9,818 nt of DNA from Patescibacteria group bacterium (GCA_023380695.1 JAMCRT010000039.1:1-9818), one strand, 5' to 3'. Positions 1 through 6,682 are shown, counted from the stretch's first letter. Translations and numbers: made by a program. Notes: generated by a model not told the origin, from the sequence alone.

Positions 1-254
1 TTAGGTGTTTGGAGTGCTGGAAGTTTTTCAAAATCATCTATGTTTTTAATATTATCAATATTAATACTATGCTCAGATAAAAATTTTACATATGCTTTTA
101 TTTTTGATGCATATTTTTGAAAATTGTTTACTACATTACTCTTACTTTCATTCAATAAATCAATTTCATCAATACCTTTATATTTATTTATTTTATCTGA
201 CATATCATCAGAAAAATACTTGTTTAAAGCAGATATTTTAACATTATTATTCAT
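1..254 (-). CDS. PaaK-like adenylate-forming ligase, N-terminal fragment (runs off window)
   Basis: An open frame reads from the ATG at 254 down to the window edge and gives 84 residues plus two bases, with no stop. Residues about 54-84 (AYVKFLSEHSINIDNIK, then DDFEKLPALQTP) match the N-terminal signature of the phenylacetate-CoA ligase/coenzyme F390 synthetase-like adenylate-forming family, in which a 'Y-x-x-x-L-x-x-x-x-I' helix precedes 'sldDlekLP-lxK'. Family members activate a carboxylate as an acyl-adenylate, usually for transfer to CoA or another acceptor. The ATP-binding and catalytic parts lie outside the window, so the substrate cannot be inferred. The start is supported by a good promoter 9 nt upstream. 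The gene is divergent from the flavoenzyme/aminotransferase operon. Any family-level call rests on one short motif and is moderately sure. Confidence 0.55.
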   Translation of the reverse strand, partial: MNNNVKISALNKYFSDDMSDKINKYKGIDEIDLLNESKSNVVNNFQKYASKIKAYVKFLSEHSINIDNIKNIDDFEKLPALQTP

Positions 255-263
255 ATTAGATAT

Positions 264-292
264 ATTATATATACATACATAATATATTTCAA
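264..292 (-). promoter_or_regulatory. Sigma-70-type promoter of the PaaK-like gene
   Basis: On the minus strand TTGAAA (292-287), a 17-nt spacer and TATAAT (269-264) lie 9 nt before the ATG at 254. The first transcribed base would be within about 2-3 nt of the start codon, so the mRNA is probably leaderless or nearly so. No Shine-Dalgarno sequence fits in the gap. Confidence 0.6.
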
Positions 293-336
293 TTTTAAAA
301 AATAATATCTTTTATTATTAATAACATTGATTTTAT

Positions 337-365
337 CTAACAAAATATATTACTATGCATATAAT
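337..365 (+). promoter_or_regulatory. Candidate promoter of the oxidase/aminotransferase operon
   Basis: TATAAT at 360-365 with a weak -35 (CTAACA, 337-342) at 17-nt spacing would give a leader of about 16 nt before the ATG at 389. A second possible -10, TATAAA at 377-382, lies 6 nt before the ATG and would make the transcript leaderless, but I see no -35 for it. No Shine-Dalgarno sequence precedes the start. The region is so AT-rich that either box could be chance. Confidence 0.35.
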
Positions 366-388
366 AATATAAGTCATATAAATATTAT

Positions 389-1516
389 ATGGATAGTAAA
401 GAGAAAGTTTTAGTTTTAGGAGCTGGTGTGTCTGGATTATCATCTGGAATATTACTCTTAAAAGAAGGATTTGATGTTACAATATGGGCAAAAGATTTTT
501 CTACAAATATAACTTCAAGTAAAGCATCAGCAATCATTCACCCATCTTTATGTTCAAATGAAAAAAAAATCATAATATGGGGTATATTATTTTCATTACC
601 AATTATAGGTAATATTGCAAGATTTATTTATCCTCCCTTTATCAAAATTTACTCTTTATTATATAAAAAAAATAGCAGTAAAATAAACACAAAGATAAAC
701 AAAAAACAAGAAGAATTATTATCTATGGGTGAGTTTACATATGATTATATTAAAAATAACATCCTTAATAATAACAATTCTGGATGTATAGAGAGAAATG
801 TTAAGGAAATATTTAACAGACAAAAGAAAAAACCGGCATGGAGTAATTCTCATTGGATAAAAACTAAAGGTAATTTCAAAAGAATACCAAAAGAAGAATT
901 ACCAAAGACATATATAGATGGATATGAAATTAATACAATAGTAGTTGAACCAAATATTTACATGAATTACATAATGAATCATTTTAAACAATTGGGAGGA
1001 AAAATAGTTCAAAAAGATATTCAAAATATAGATGATATACTAGAGAGTGGGTTTCAGACAATAGTAAATTGTACTGGATTAGGATCAAGAACTTTATTTA
1101 ATGATAAAACGGTATACCCTGTAAGAGGGCAGAGTATTACTATAAAGAAAATTCCAGGTATTGAAGATGCAATAGTTGATCATGATAATCCAGTAAAAAA
1201 TTTATGCATTATAACCCCAAGAATTAATAATATTACATTAGGTGGAGTAGATCAGGCATATAATTATAATTTAGAGCCAGACGAAAAAGACACAAAAGAT
1301 ATTATCAAGAAATGTACAGAAATCGATCCTCGATTGAAAGATTTAGAAATTGTAGATGTAACTGTAGGATTAAGGCCTCAAAGATATCCAATCAGAATAG
1401 AAAAAGAAACTATTGCAAATAAAACTATTATACATAATTATGGTCATGGAGAATCAGGATTTACATTATCATGGGGTTGTGCTAAAAAAGTAGTAGATCT
1501 AGTAAAAAATATATAA
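389..1516 (+). CDS. D-amino-acid oxidase-like FAD oxidoreductase (DAO family)
   Basis: A 375-residue flavoprotein of the DAO fold. It has the N-terminal dinucleotide-binding motif VLGAGVSGLSSG (9-20), a central VNCTGLGSR (226-234) followed by YPVRGQ (243-248), the substrate-site-like GLRPQR (327-332), and the C-terminal HNYGHGESGFTLSWG (349-363). The last three blocks are diagnostic of the D-amino-acid/D-aspartate oxidase family, which oxidises a D-amino acid to an imino/2-oxo acid with release of H2O2. Length is close to the usual 340-370 residues. A hydrophobic stretch at about 61-90 (IIIWGILFSLPIIGNIA and on) is longer and greasier than I expect here and may contact a membrane or partner. 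The aminotransferase gene follows after 9 nt, so the two are probably co-transcribed. The family call is firm; the substrate is unknown and could be glycine or another secondary amine. Confidence 0.85.
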   Translation: MDSKEKVLVLGAGVSGLSSGILLLKEGFDVTIWAKDFSTNITSSKASAIIHPSLCSNEKKIIIWGILFSLPIIGNIARFIYPPFIKIYSLLYKKNSSKINTKINKKQEELLSMGEFTYDYIKNNILNNNNSGCIERNVKEIFNRQKKKPAWSNSHWIKTKGNFKRIPKEELPKTYIDGYEINTIVVEPNIYMNYIMNHFKQLGGKIVQKDIQNIDDILESGFQTIVNCTGLGSRTLFNDKTVYPVRGQSITIKKIPGIEDAIVDHDNPVKNLCIITPRINNITLGGVDQAYNYNLEPDEKDTKDIIKKCTEIDPRLKDLEIVDVTVGLRPQRYPIRIEKETIANKTIIHNYGHGESGFTLSWGCAKKVVDLVKNI

Positions 1517-1525
1517 TAAAAAGAT

Positions 1526-2653
1526 ATGCAAATTCAAAAAAATCTTTATCAATATAAAAGAGATACTTATACAAATGTTAATATCCAAACACCTCAGAAT
1601 ACTGATAATCTACCAACAATTCATTGTAATTTCGGATCTAAATGCTTATGGAATCTAGATGATATAATAAATGAGATAGAAAACCTTTCTATTCAAAAAA
1701 TTTCTGCTTACCCAAAAATGTCAGATATCAATTTATTGAAAGAGACAATAATAAAAAAATATAATAATAAAAAACTAACAACAGATAATATATTTCTTGG
1801 GCATGGAACATTCAATATATTAGAAAGAATAATACATAAATTAGTTAATCCTAAAAAAATGATTGGTGTAGGACCACAATTTAATGAAATACCAAGTGAA
1901 TTTGTATCCACAGGAGGTAAATATTTTAGTATTCCTTTAATAGAGAATAATTTTAGTCTTGATAAAGTATATGAATCTATCAAAAACGAATTATATGATG
2001 TTTTATATATAGATAACCCAAATAATCCAACTGGATTTGTCTTTAATATTGAGGATATATCTAAATTAGCTCAAATATGTGATAAGACAGGTACAATATT
2101 AATCATTGACGAAGCATATGGAGATTTCTTAGATAATAATATGTCTTCAATTCAGTTGATAAATACATTTCAAAATATAATAGTAGTAAGGTCATTTTCA
2201 AAAGGATTTTGCTTACCAAGTATTCGATCTGGCTATATGATAACTTCAAATAAAATAGCAAAAATTTATAAAGAAATTGATGTTCCATTTGAACCATCTT
2301 ATATAAGTATTAAATTATCATTAATGGCACTCAATGACAAAATATTACTTAATAATTACAGAGACAATACAATAGATTTAAAAAAATATATTATAGATAA
2401 ATTATCAATAAGTAATATATTTATATTACCAACAAATCCCAATATACCGATATTTATGCTCTATTCAGAAAACAAAAATCTATATAATTACTTTCTATCA
2501 ATCAATATATTAACTGTAGGGGGAGAATCTTTTAAAAATACATATTCTAAATTAGATAACTCTTATGTTCGTATGCATATACCAAATTCTATTGACGAAG
2601 CTAAACAAATTATATCTAGAATTGAAAATAATAATCTAATACAAAATTTATAA
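1526..2653 (+). CDS. PLP-dependent aminotransferase, class I/II (HisC/CobD-like)
   Basis: A 375-residue fold-type I PLP enzyme. Visible motifs are NPNNPTG (164-170, cofactor-ring region), DEAYGDF (195-201, Asp to the PLP pyridine nitrogen), SFSKGF with the Schiff-base lysine K226, PSIRSGY (R234, phosphate contact), and a C-terminal YVRMHIP whose Arg349 is placed like the substrate-carboxylate arginine. The pattern is closest to histidinol-phosphate aminotransferase and threonine-phosphate decarboxylase (CobD). No other histidine or cobalamin gene is visible, so neither name is justified. It starts 9 nt after the oxidase stop with only a weak AAAAAG upstream. An oxidase that makes 2-oxo acids next to an aminotransferase that uses them suggests interconversion of amino acids. 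The reaction direction and substrate are inference. Confidence 0.85.
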   Translation: MQIQKNLYQYKRDTYTNVNIQTPQNTDNLPTIHCNFGSKCLWNLDDIINEIENLSIQKISAYPKMSDINLLKETIIKKYNNKKLTTDNIFLGHGTFNILERIIHKLVNPKKMIGVGPQFNEIPSEFVSTGGKYFSIPLIENNFSLDKVYESIKNELYDVLYIDNPNNPTGFVFNIEDISKLAQICDKTGTILIIDEAYGDFLDNNMSSIQLINTFQNIIVVRSFSKGFCLPSIRSGYMITSNKIAKIYKEIDVPFEPSYISIKLSLMALNDKILLNNYRDNTIDLKKYIIDKLSISNIFILPTNPNIPIFMLYSENKNLYNYFLSINILTVGGESFKNTYSKLDNSYVRMHIPNSIDEAKQIISRIENNNLIQNL

Positions 2654-2663
2654 TTTGGTAATT

Positions 2664-3794
2664 TTATATTGTTTCTTGTAATAACTCATCCAGACTAAGT
2701 TTTGTTCTTCCCTTAGTTGGCCTACCCAAAATTACATTTTTAATTGATTTAGAAACCAATATCCCTACTTGTGCAGAAGCTATACCAAGTTGTGACATCC
2801 AAGGTAATTTACCATTTTTCATTGATTCAAGATGTCTTCTCAGTGATTCTGGTAATTCATCCATACTCTTAAATCCTAATAATTTGGCAATTACCATATT
2901 TCTCATATCATCTGGAATATTTTCCATATTCTCTATTGTTAATAGTTCTTCTTCTGATAATGAACCAAAAAATATAGGATCACTTGGTTTTTCAACATCT
3001 ATAATAGCACCTTCTGCAAAATCAGTACCCATAACTACGGTAATACCTAATTCTTTTGCAATTCTTCTCAATGTAATTTTTGCTTGGATAGTATCAAATG
3101 CATCAACAACAAAATCTAAACCATCTAAAAATTCTCTCATATTTTCTGCATTTATCAATTCATTATATTGTTTTATATGAAGATAAGGATTTCTACTTAG
3201 TATCCATTCACTTGCAATATATGTCTTTAATCTATCAATATCATCACATCCACCAATAGATAATCTGCCTAGATTAGATGCATCAAGTCTGTCAGGATCT
3301 GCTAATTTAAATTCACTACCTATACCAGTTTCAACTAACTTTACAGTAGATGATTGACCTACACTTAATCCTACAATTCCAATACTTGGTTTTTTCAATT
3401 TTTTTTGTTCTTCTTCAGTAATAATATCTCTATTTCTTGAAGTAAGAACCCTATATAATAAGTCTTCTTCTGGGAATTTCTCTATAATTCTTCTAGAAGG
3501 TAAATTTACCCAATTCCATCTTACAACATCAGAGTTTTTAAATGCTTCAAATTTCTCTTCATCAGATACTAAATGTGGATATAAGGCTTTAAATATATCT
3601 CTCATCCAGGAATCAGTATTATCAACTACTTCCCTAGTCTCATTAGTTAATAGTTCTTCTAATGAATGTTCATCACAAGGATATATTGATAATTCGGTAG
3701 GATCTGTATTTATGCGATCAAAATGCTCCCTGCGTAAATCTGCTTCTCTACTTTCTAGATGTTCTTGTTGTAATTCTTCTCTTTCTATATTCAT
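2664..3794 (-). CDS. ThiF/E1-like adenylyltransferase
   Basis: A 376-residue protein with an E1-like (ThiF/MoeB) domain after a charged helical N-terminal extension of about 135 residues. Motifs: SRNRDIITEEEQ (119-130), the nucleotide loop IGIVGLSVGQSS (138-149), LADPDRLDASNLGR (164-177) with the acidic and Asn/Arg ATP-contact residues, K190, and VVDAFD (229-234), the counterpart of the conserved catalytic Asp in MoeB/ThiF. E1-like enzymes adenylate the C-terminus of a ubiquitin-like protein or peptide, or a small carboxylate. The Zn-binding CxxC pairs of MoeB are absent and no obvious acceptor cysteine is seen, so this is a non-canonical branch resembling the ThiF proteins that begin with 'SRN...EEQ'. 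No ubiquitin-like or ThiS/MoaD partner is in the window. It ends 10 nt from the convergent aminotransferase gene. Fold certain, function unknown. Confidence 0.85.
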   Translation of the reverse strand: MNIEREELQQEHLESREADLRREHFDRINTDPTELSIYPCDEHSLEELLTNETREVVDNTDSWMRDIFKALYPHLVSDEEKFEAFKNSDVVRWNWVNLPSRRIIEKFPEEDLLYRVLTSRNRDIITEEEQKKLKKPSIGIVGLSVGQSSTVKLVETGIGSEFKLADPDRLDASNLGRLSIGGCDDIDRLKTYIASEWILSRNPYLHIKQYNELINAENMREFLDGLDFVVDAFDTIQAKITLRRIAKELGITVVMGTDFAEGAIIDVEKPSDPIFFGSLSEEELLTIENMENIPDDMRNMVIAKLLGFKSMDELPESLRRHLESMKNGKLPWMSQLGIASAQVGILVSKSIKNVILGRPTKGRTKLSLDELLQETI

Positions 3795-3816
3795 AATATT
3801 TCATACTATAAGACTG

Positions 3817-3825
3817 ATTATAGCA
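3817..3825 (-). promoter_or_regulatory. Extended -10 promoter of the ThiF-like gene
   Basis: TGCTATAAT (TGn plus a perfect -10) reads on the minus strand 22 nt before the ATG at 3794. The -35 position (TTCCAT, 3845-3840) is poor, which an extended -10 can compensate. The leader of about 15 nt has no clear Shine-Dalgarno sequence. Confidence 0.55.
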
Positions 3826-3881
3826 TATAGTTTATTATTATGGAATACATAAATAAAATTGTAAATAAATACAATACAGTA

Positions 3882-4490
3882 TTATCTAAAAGCAAGTAAG
3901 AGAATACTTCCAATAGTTGGAATAAAAAAATCATCTAGTCCATATGTAAATATATATTCAGCTCCTGTGAGAACTAATGATATGAATATATTTATATATA
4001 GTGATTGAGATCCAAAGAAAAGATATAAAATTACAAAAGATACAATAAAAAATATCAAACTCCCATATATTGTTTTATGATCAGATTTTTTGAAAAACCC
4101 AGGTATAGTAGCAAAAGAATCTGCAAGAGTTAAAATAAGTAAAGATGCTAAAAATACACTACTATATGGATATGCAATCCATAATGCAATTAATACCCCA
4201 AGTGGAAATAGCATCTCTCCATATGTTTTTCTATCAACAGAATGTATTGATGAAAAAATATTAAATACAAAAGAGAATACCATAATAAAAAATGAAGCAA
4301 ATACTATCATAATAAAGTAAAAAATATTAAAATTAAGATATAGAAATACAAAAAATATACCTGTAAAAATTCTAATAGCTACTCTTATTAATTCTTTCCT
4401 TATATTTTTATTCCTAAATATAAGTTCAATTAAAAATACAAATAAAACGAATAAAAAAGCCAAAAACAAAACAATTAAAAGTGTAATCAT
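3882..4490 (-). CDS. Dolichol/phytol kinase-family membrane protein (CTP-dependent kinase or cytidylyltransferase-like)
   Basis: A 202-residue polytopic membrane protein with about six or seven hydrophobic segments, beginning at residues 2-23. Conserved blocks match the SEC59/DGK1/VTE5 (dolichol, diacylglycerol, phytol kinase) branch of the phosphatidate cytidylyltransferase superfamily: ELIRVAIRIFTG (33-44), DRKTYGEMLFPLGV (86-99), LADSFATIPG (122-131) followed by KKSDHKTIYGS (134-144), and LDDFFIPT (185-192). Such enzymes use CTP to phosphorylate a lipid alcohol, or make CDP-lipids. Here that could serve polyprenol or isoprenoid recycling at the inner membrane, which is inference. The length is normal for small prokaryotic members. 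It lies upstream of the ThiF-like gene on the same strand, 87 bp apart, but that gene has its own promoter. Confidence 0.75.
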   Translation of the reverse strand: MITLLIVLFLAFLFVLFVFLIELIFRNKNIRKELIRVAIRIFTGIFFVFLYLNFNIFYFIMIVFASFFIMVFSFVFNIFSSIHSVDRKTYGEMLFPLGVLIALWIAYPYSSVFLASLLILTLADSFATIPGFFKKSDHKTIYGSLIFFIVSFVILYLFFGSQSLYINIFISLVLTGAEYIFTYGLDDFFIPTIGSILLLAFR

Positions 4491-4495
4491 AAACT

Positions 4496-4524
4496 ATTAT
4501 ATACGATACGAAAATGTAATTGAA
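4496..4524 (-). promoter_or_regulatory. Leaderless promoter of the kinase-family gene
   Basis: TATAAT (4501-4496, minus) lies 5 nt before the ATG at 4490, with TTCAAT at 4524-4519 as a weak -35 at 17-nt spacing. Transcription would start at or next to the A of the ATG, so the start needs no ribosome-binding site. Confidence 0.5.
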
Positions 4525-4551
4525 ATAGGGCATATTCAATACCAACACCGA

Positions 4552-4592
4552 TTTAAATAAGATATAAGTTGTAATATAATACATGAAAAGGA
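4552..4592 (+). promoter_or_regulatory. Promoter and possible RBS of the ATP-grasp gene
   Basis: TATAAT at 4575-4580 with TTTAAA at 4552-4557 (17-nt spacer) precedes the ATG at 4603 by 22 nt. The leader carries AAGGA (4588-4592), 10 nt before the ATG. It is the only credible Shine-Dalgarno-like sequence I find upstream of a promoter-proximal gene here. Confidence 0.5.
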
Positions 4593-4602
4593 TTTTAGAG
4601 AT

Positions 4603-5667
4603 ATGTCAGAAAAAGATATTCTTAATAAAGAAAATTACTCATACGTTACTCGCAGTCTAATTCGTTTATTTAATAATGGAAGATTAACTAATGTTAGTGA
4701 TATAACAGTAGAATCAAATTATGGTTACGTGACCCAAATTAGATATAAAGATGGAAGTTGTCGTATTACTTATGGAAATGATCTAGGTATTAATTCTGGA
4801 TCATCAGGTGATCTTACAAAAGACAAAGGATATACTAAATTTATGCTTAGAAATCTTAAAGTCAATTGTCCCAATGGAGGAGAATTTTTATTGCCTTGGT
4901 GGGCAGATACAATTAGAAAATCTCAAGAAAAGCATGGAAATAATAACATTAAAACTATAGACCAAATAGCTGCATATATACAAGAAAACCTTACTTATCC
5001 TATATATGTTAAACCTGTAAATGGATCTAAAGGTACAGATATATATAAAGTCCAAAATAATGAAGAATTAGATGAAATTATAGCTATTTATAATGAGAAA
5101 AGAGTTCGTGTTGTAATTATTGAAGAGAATATTGCTATGCCAGATTATAGAATTGTAATACTAGATGGGAAACTTATTAGCGCTTATAAAAGAATCCCTT
5201 TAAAAGTTAAAGGAAATGGAAAGAATAGTATTGAAAAACTTATTATAGATCTTCAAAAACAATATCAATTAGAAGGAAGAGATACTCTATTGAATCCTAA
5301 TGATACAAGAATTATTCAATATTTAAGAGATATTGGTCTGAATTTAGATTATATTCCATCACTAGCAGAAATAGTTACCCTACTTCCTATATCAAATCTT
5401 TCTGCTGGAGGAACATCTGCAGATATAACAGATAAAATTCATCCTAAATGGGTGAAACTTGCAAAATATATTGCAAAAAATTTTAATCTAAGACTATGTG
5501 GTATTGATATTGCATGTAATGATATTACTTCAACTAATTCTAGATATTCTGTATTAGAAGTAAATTCTTCGCCTGGACTAGATCATTATGCTTCATCAGG
5601 AGAAAAACAGAAAAAAATTGTAGATGATCTTTATGTCAAAGTATTTAATGCTATGAACCCTTTTTAA
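4603..5667 (+). CDS. Cyanophycin-synthetase/GshF-like ATP-grasp ligase
   Basis: A 354-residue ATP-grasp protein. Residues 77-98 (GYTKFMLRNLKVNCPNGG) form the usual 'K...lL...glpvP' lid-entry helix. YVKPVNGSKGTDIYKV (135-150) is the ATP-binding lysine/glycine loop, VIIEE (171-175) the adenine hinge, DYRIVILDGKLISAYKR (181-197) and KGNGKNSIEKLI (203-214) are typical of CphA and bifunctional glutathione synthetase GshF, SNLSAGGTSADITDKIHP (264-281) binds phosphate or substrate, and CGIDI (299-303) and LEVNSSPG (318-325) carry the Mg-binding acidic and Asn residues. Such enzymes join an acyl-phosphate to an amine to make a peptide or amide bond. CphA and GshF are much larger and fused to other domains; this is a free-standing ligase domain with a unique N-terminal 75 residues. 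Substrates are unknown. It could belong to the same pathway as the oxidase, aminotransferase and adenylating enzymes. Confidence 0.85.
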   Translation: MSEKDILNKENYSYVTRSLIRLFNNGRLTNVSDITVESNYGYVTQIRYKDGSCRITYGNDLGINSGSSGDLTKDKGYTKFMLRNLKVNCPNGGEFLLPWWADTIRKSQEKHGNNNIKTIDQIAAYIQENLTYPIYVKPVNGSKGTDIYKVQNNEELDEIIAIYNEKRVRVVIIEENIAMPDYRIVILDGKLISAYKRIPLKVKGNGKNSIEKLIIDLQKQYQLEGRDTLLNPNDTRIIQYLRDIGLNLDYIPSLAEIVTLLPISNLSAGGTSADITDKIHPKWVKLAKYIAKNFNLRLCGIDIACNDITSTNSRYSVLEVNSSPGLDHYASSGEKQKKIVDDLYVKVFNAMNPF

Positions 5668-5749
5668 TAAGAGGTCTAATATGATTTAACAAATGGAATG
5701 ATCCTGTTATAACTTTGATATCTTCATTTGTCTTTTCCAATTGATGAAA

Positions 5750-5758
5750 TGCTATAAT
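5750..5758 (+). promoter_or_regulatory. Candidate extended -10 upstream of vapBC
   Basis: TGCTATAAT, identical to the extended -10 of the ThiF-like gene, occurs 65 nt before vapB in the 156-bp gap after the ATP-grasp gene. It could be a second vapBC promoter or drive a short RNA. The -35 is weak (TTGTCT at 5728-5733, 19-nt spacer). Nothing else is recognisable in the gap apart from the main vapB promoter. Confidence 0.3.
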
Positions 5759-5787
5759 AGGATTTAGTGTAATTCTTATTCATCAGT

Positions 5788-5816
5788 TTGACAGACGTAT
5801 ACACGTAATGTATAAT
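5788..5816 (+). promoter_or_regulatory. Consensus promoter of vapBC (leaderless)
   Basis: TTGACA (5788-5793), exactly 17 nt, then TATAAT (5811-5816): a perfect sigma-70 consensus. The vapB ATG follows 7 nt later at 5824, so the transcript begins at or beside the start codon. Confidence 0.85.
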
Positions 5817-5820
5817 ACAT
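5795..5820 (+). promoter_or_regulatory. Probable VapB/VapBC operator palindromes
   Basis: Two symmetric elements lie in the promoter: ACGTATACACGT (5795-5806) in the spacer, with core GTATAC, and ATGTATAATACAT (5808-5820), a perfect 6-bp inverted repeat around one A that covers the -10. This is the expected place for autorepression by a ribbon-helix-helix antitoxin. The symmetry is seen; binding is inferred. Confidence 0.5.
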
Positions 5821-5823
5821 ATT

Positions 5824-6072
5824 ATGATTAGAACACAGGTTTATATACCTGAAAATTTACATAAAAAACTTATATATTTATCTAAAAAAAAAGGTTATTC
5901 TATGGCTGAATCCATACGTCTTTTTATTGAAGAGGGTATTAAAAAAGATGAAACATTAGATATCAGTGGTAAAGATGTATTGAAAAAAATATCTTTGTTA
6001 GGTTTTAGTGGAGGTGATAAAAATTTATCTTCTAATATAGATAAGATTATATATAATAATGAAAAAAAATAG
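5824..6072 (+). CDS. vapB: VapB-type ribbon-helix-helix antitoxin
   Basis: An 82-residue protein whose first 40 residues follow the ribbon-helix-helix pattern: strand RTQVYIPENL (3-12), then helices around LHKKLIYLSKKKG and SMAESIRLFIEEGI. The charged C-terminal half would be the flexible toxin-neutralising part. It would dimerise, bind the palindromes over its own promoter and block the nuclease encoded by the next gene. The start is fixed by a perfect promoter with its -10 only 7 nt upstream. The gene ends inside vapC with a 14-nt overlap, so the pair is translationally coupled. The family is inferred from the fold pattern plus the PIN-domain partner. Confidence 0.8.
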   Translation: MIRTQVYIPENLHKKLIYLSKKKGYSMAESIRLFIEEGIKKDETLDISGKDVLKKISLLGFSGGDKNLSSNIDKIIYNNEKK

Positions 6073-6481
6073 TAAGAAGGTAATTTTTATTGATTCAGAT
6101 ATATTTATAGCATTAGCCAAAAATGATGACAGTAATCACAATAAGGCTTTAGCAATTTTAAATAAATATTTTAATGAAACTATTTTCACTACATCTAATT
6201 ATGTAATATCAGAAGTAATTACAGTTTTGAGTATGCAATTAGGACATAATAGAGCAGTAGATTTTATTAATACAATTAAATCTAGTGACAGTATGTTTTC
6301 AATACAATGGGTAGATGATAAAATTGAATCTTTGGCAATAGAAATTTTTAAAAAACAAACTTCAAAAAATACAAGCTTTACAGATTGTACTAATATGGCT
6401 TTTATAAAAATGTTAGGACTAGATGGAATATTTAGTTTTGATAGTGTTTATAGAAAAAACAAATGTGTTATCTTAAAATAA
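6059..6481 (+). CDS. vapC: VapC-type PIN-domain ribonuclease toxin
   Basis: A 140-residue PIN-domain protein. The acidic active-site set is visible: D12 in FIDSDIF (10-16), E52 in ISEVI (50-54), D109 in FTDCTN (107-112) and D128 in FSFDSVY (125-131). VapC toxins are Mg-dependent endoribonucleases that cleave tRNA or rRNA when the antitoxin is degraded. Length is typical (130-145). The ATG lies within the last 14 nt of vapB (stop TAG at 6070-6072), the usual antitoxin-first coupling. No truncation or active-site loss is seen. A perfect AT-rich inverted repeat follows 5 nt after the stop. The exact RNA target cannot be read from the sequence. Confidence 0.85.
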   Translation: MKKNSKKVIFIDSDIFIALAKNDDSNHNKALAILNKYFNETIFTTSNYVISEVITVLSMQLGHNRAVDFINTIKSSDSMFSIQWVDDKIESLAIEIFKKQTSKNTSFTDCTNMAFIKMLGLDGIFSFDSVYRKNKCVILK

Positions 6482-6486
6482 AATAC

Positions 6487-6502
6487 ATTGTATAAATACA
6501 AT
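6487..6502 (+). terminator. AT-rich inverted repeat after vapC
   Basis: ATTGTAT-AA-ATACAAT is a perfect 7-bp inverted repeat directly after the vapC stop, followed by AATTTTA. It may be a weak terminator. Its TGTAT..ATACA half-sites also match the palindrome over the vapB -10, so an operator role is possible. Confidence 0.35.
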
Positions 6503-6544
6503 AATTTTACAAAAACGTAATATTATATTAAGTATAAAATATGA

Positions 6545-6569
6545 AGCAGATTCGCTTGTAGAGTCTGTT
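6545..6569 (+). terminator. Hairpin with T-rich tail between vapC and the GreA-like gene
   Basis: AGCAGATTC (6545-6553), loop GCTTGTA, then GAGTCTGTT (6561-6569): a 9-bp stem with two G-U pairs, followed by CTTTTCTTT. It could end vapBC transcription or form the 5' part of a small RNA. Confidence 0.4.
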
Positions 6570-6635
6570 CTTTTCTTTATATTCTATTATTGTTTTCAGT
6601 GATTTTAACTAAATAAATTTACTTTTTAGTAACAA

Positions 6636-6682
6636 CTGTGTAAGGCAAGGAAAAAATGATGTTTTCTTTGTCCTTCCCATAG
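6636..6682 (+). other. Long imperfect hairpin in the 262-nt gene-free stretch
   Basis: Arms 6636-6654 and 6662-6682 pair over about 18 bp: CTGTG with CATAG, AAGG with CCTT, and CAAGGAAAA with TTTTCTTTG, interrupted by a T-T mismatch-like bulge and two extra C. The loop is AATGATG. A T-run (6693-6697) lies 10 nt beyond. No protein frame of note is present in 6482-6743, so this may be a small RNA, an untranslated leader of the GreA-like gene, or a terminator. Confidence 0.35.

Noticed and set aside
1708..3180. Open frames on the opposite strands of the aminotransferase and ThiF-like genes (1708-1983 minus, 2103-2297 minus, 2884-3180 plus).
   Set aside because: They lie wholly inside genes with clear family motifs, show no family pattern, and have low-complexity composition that mirrors the real genes.
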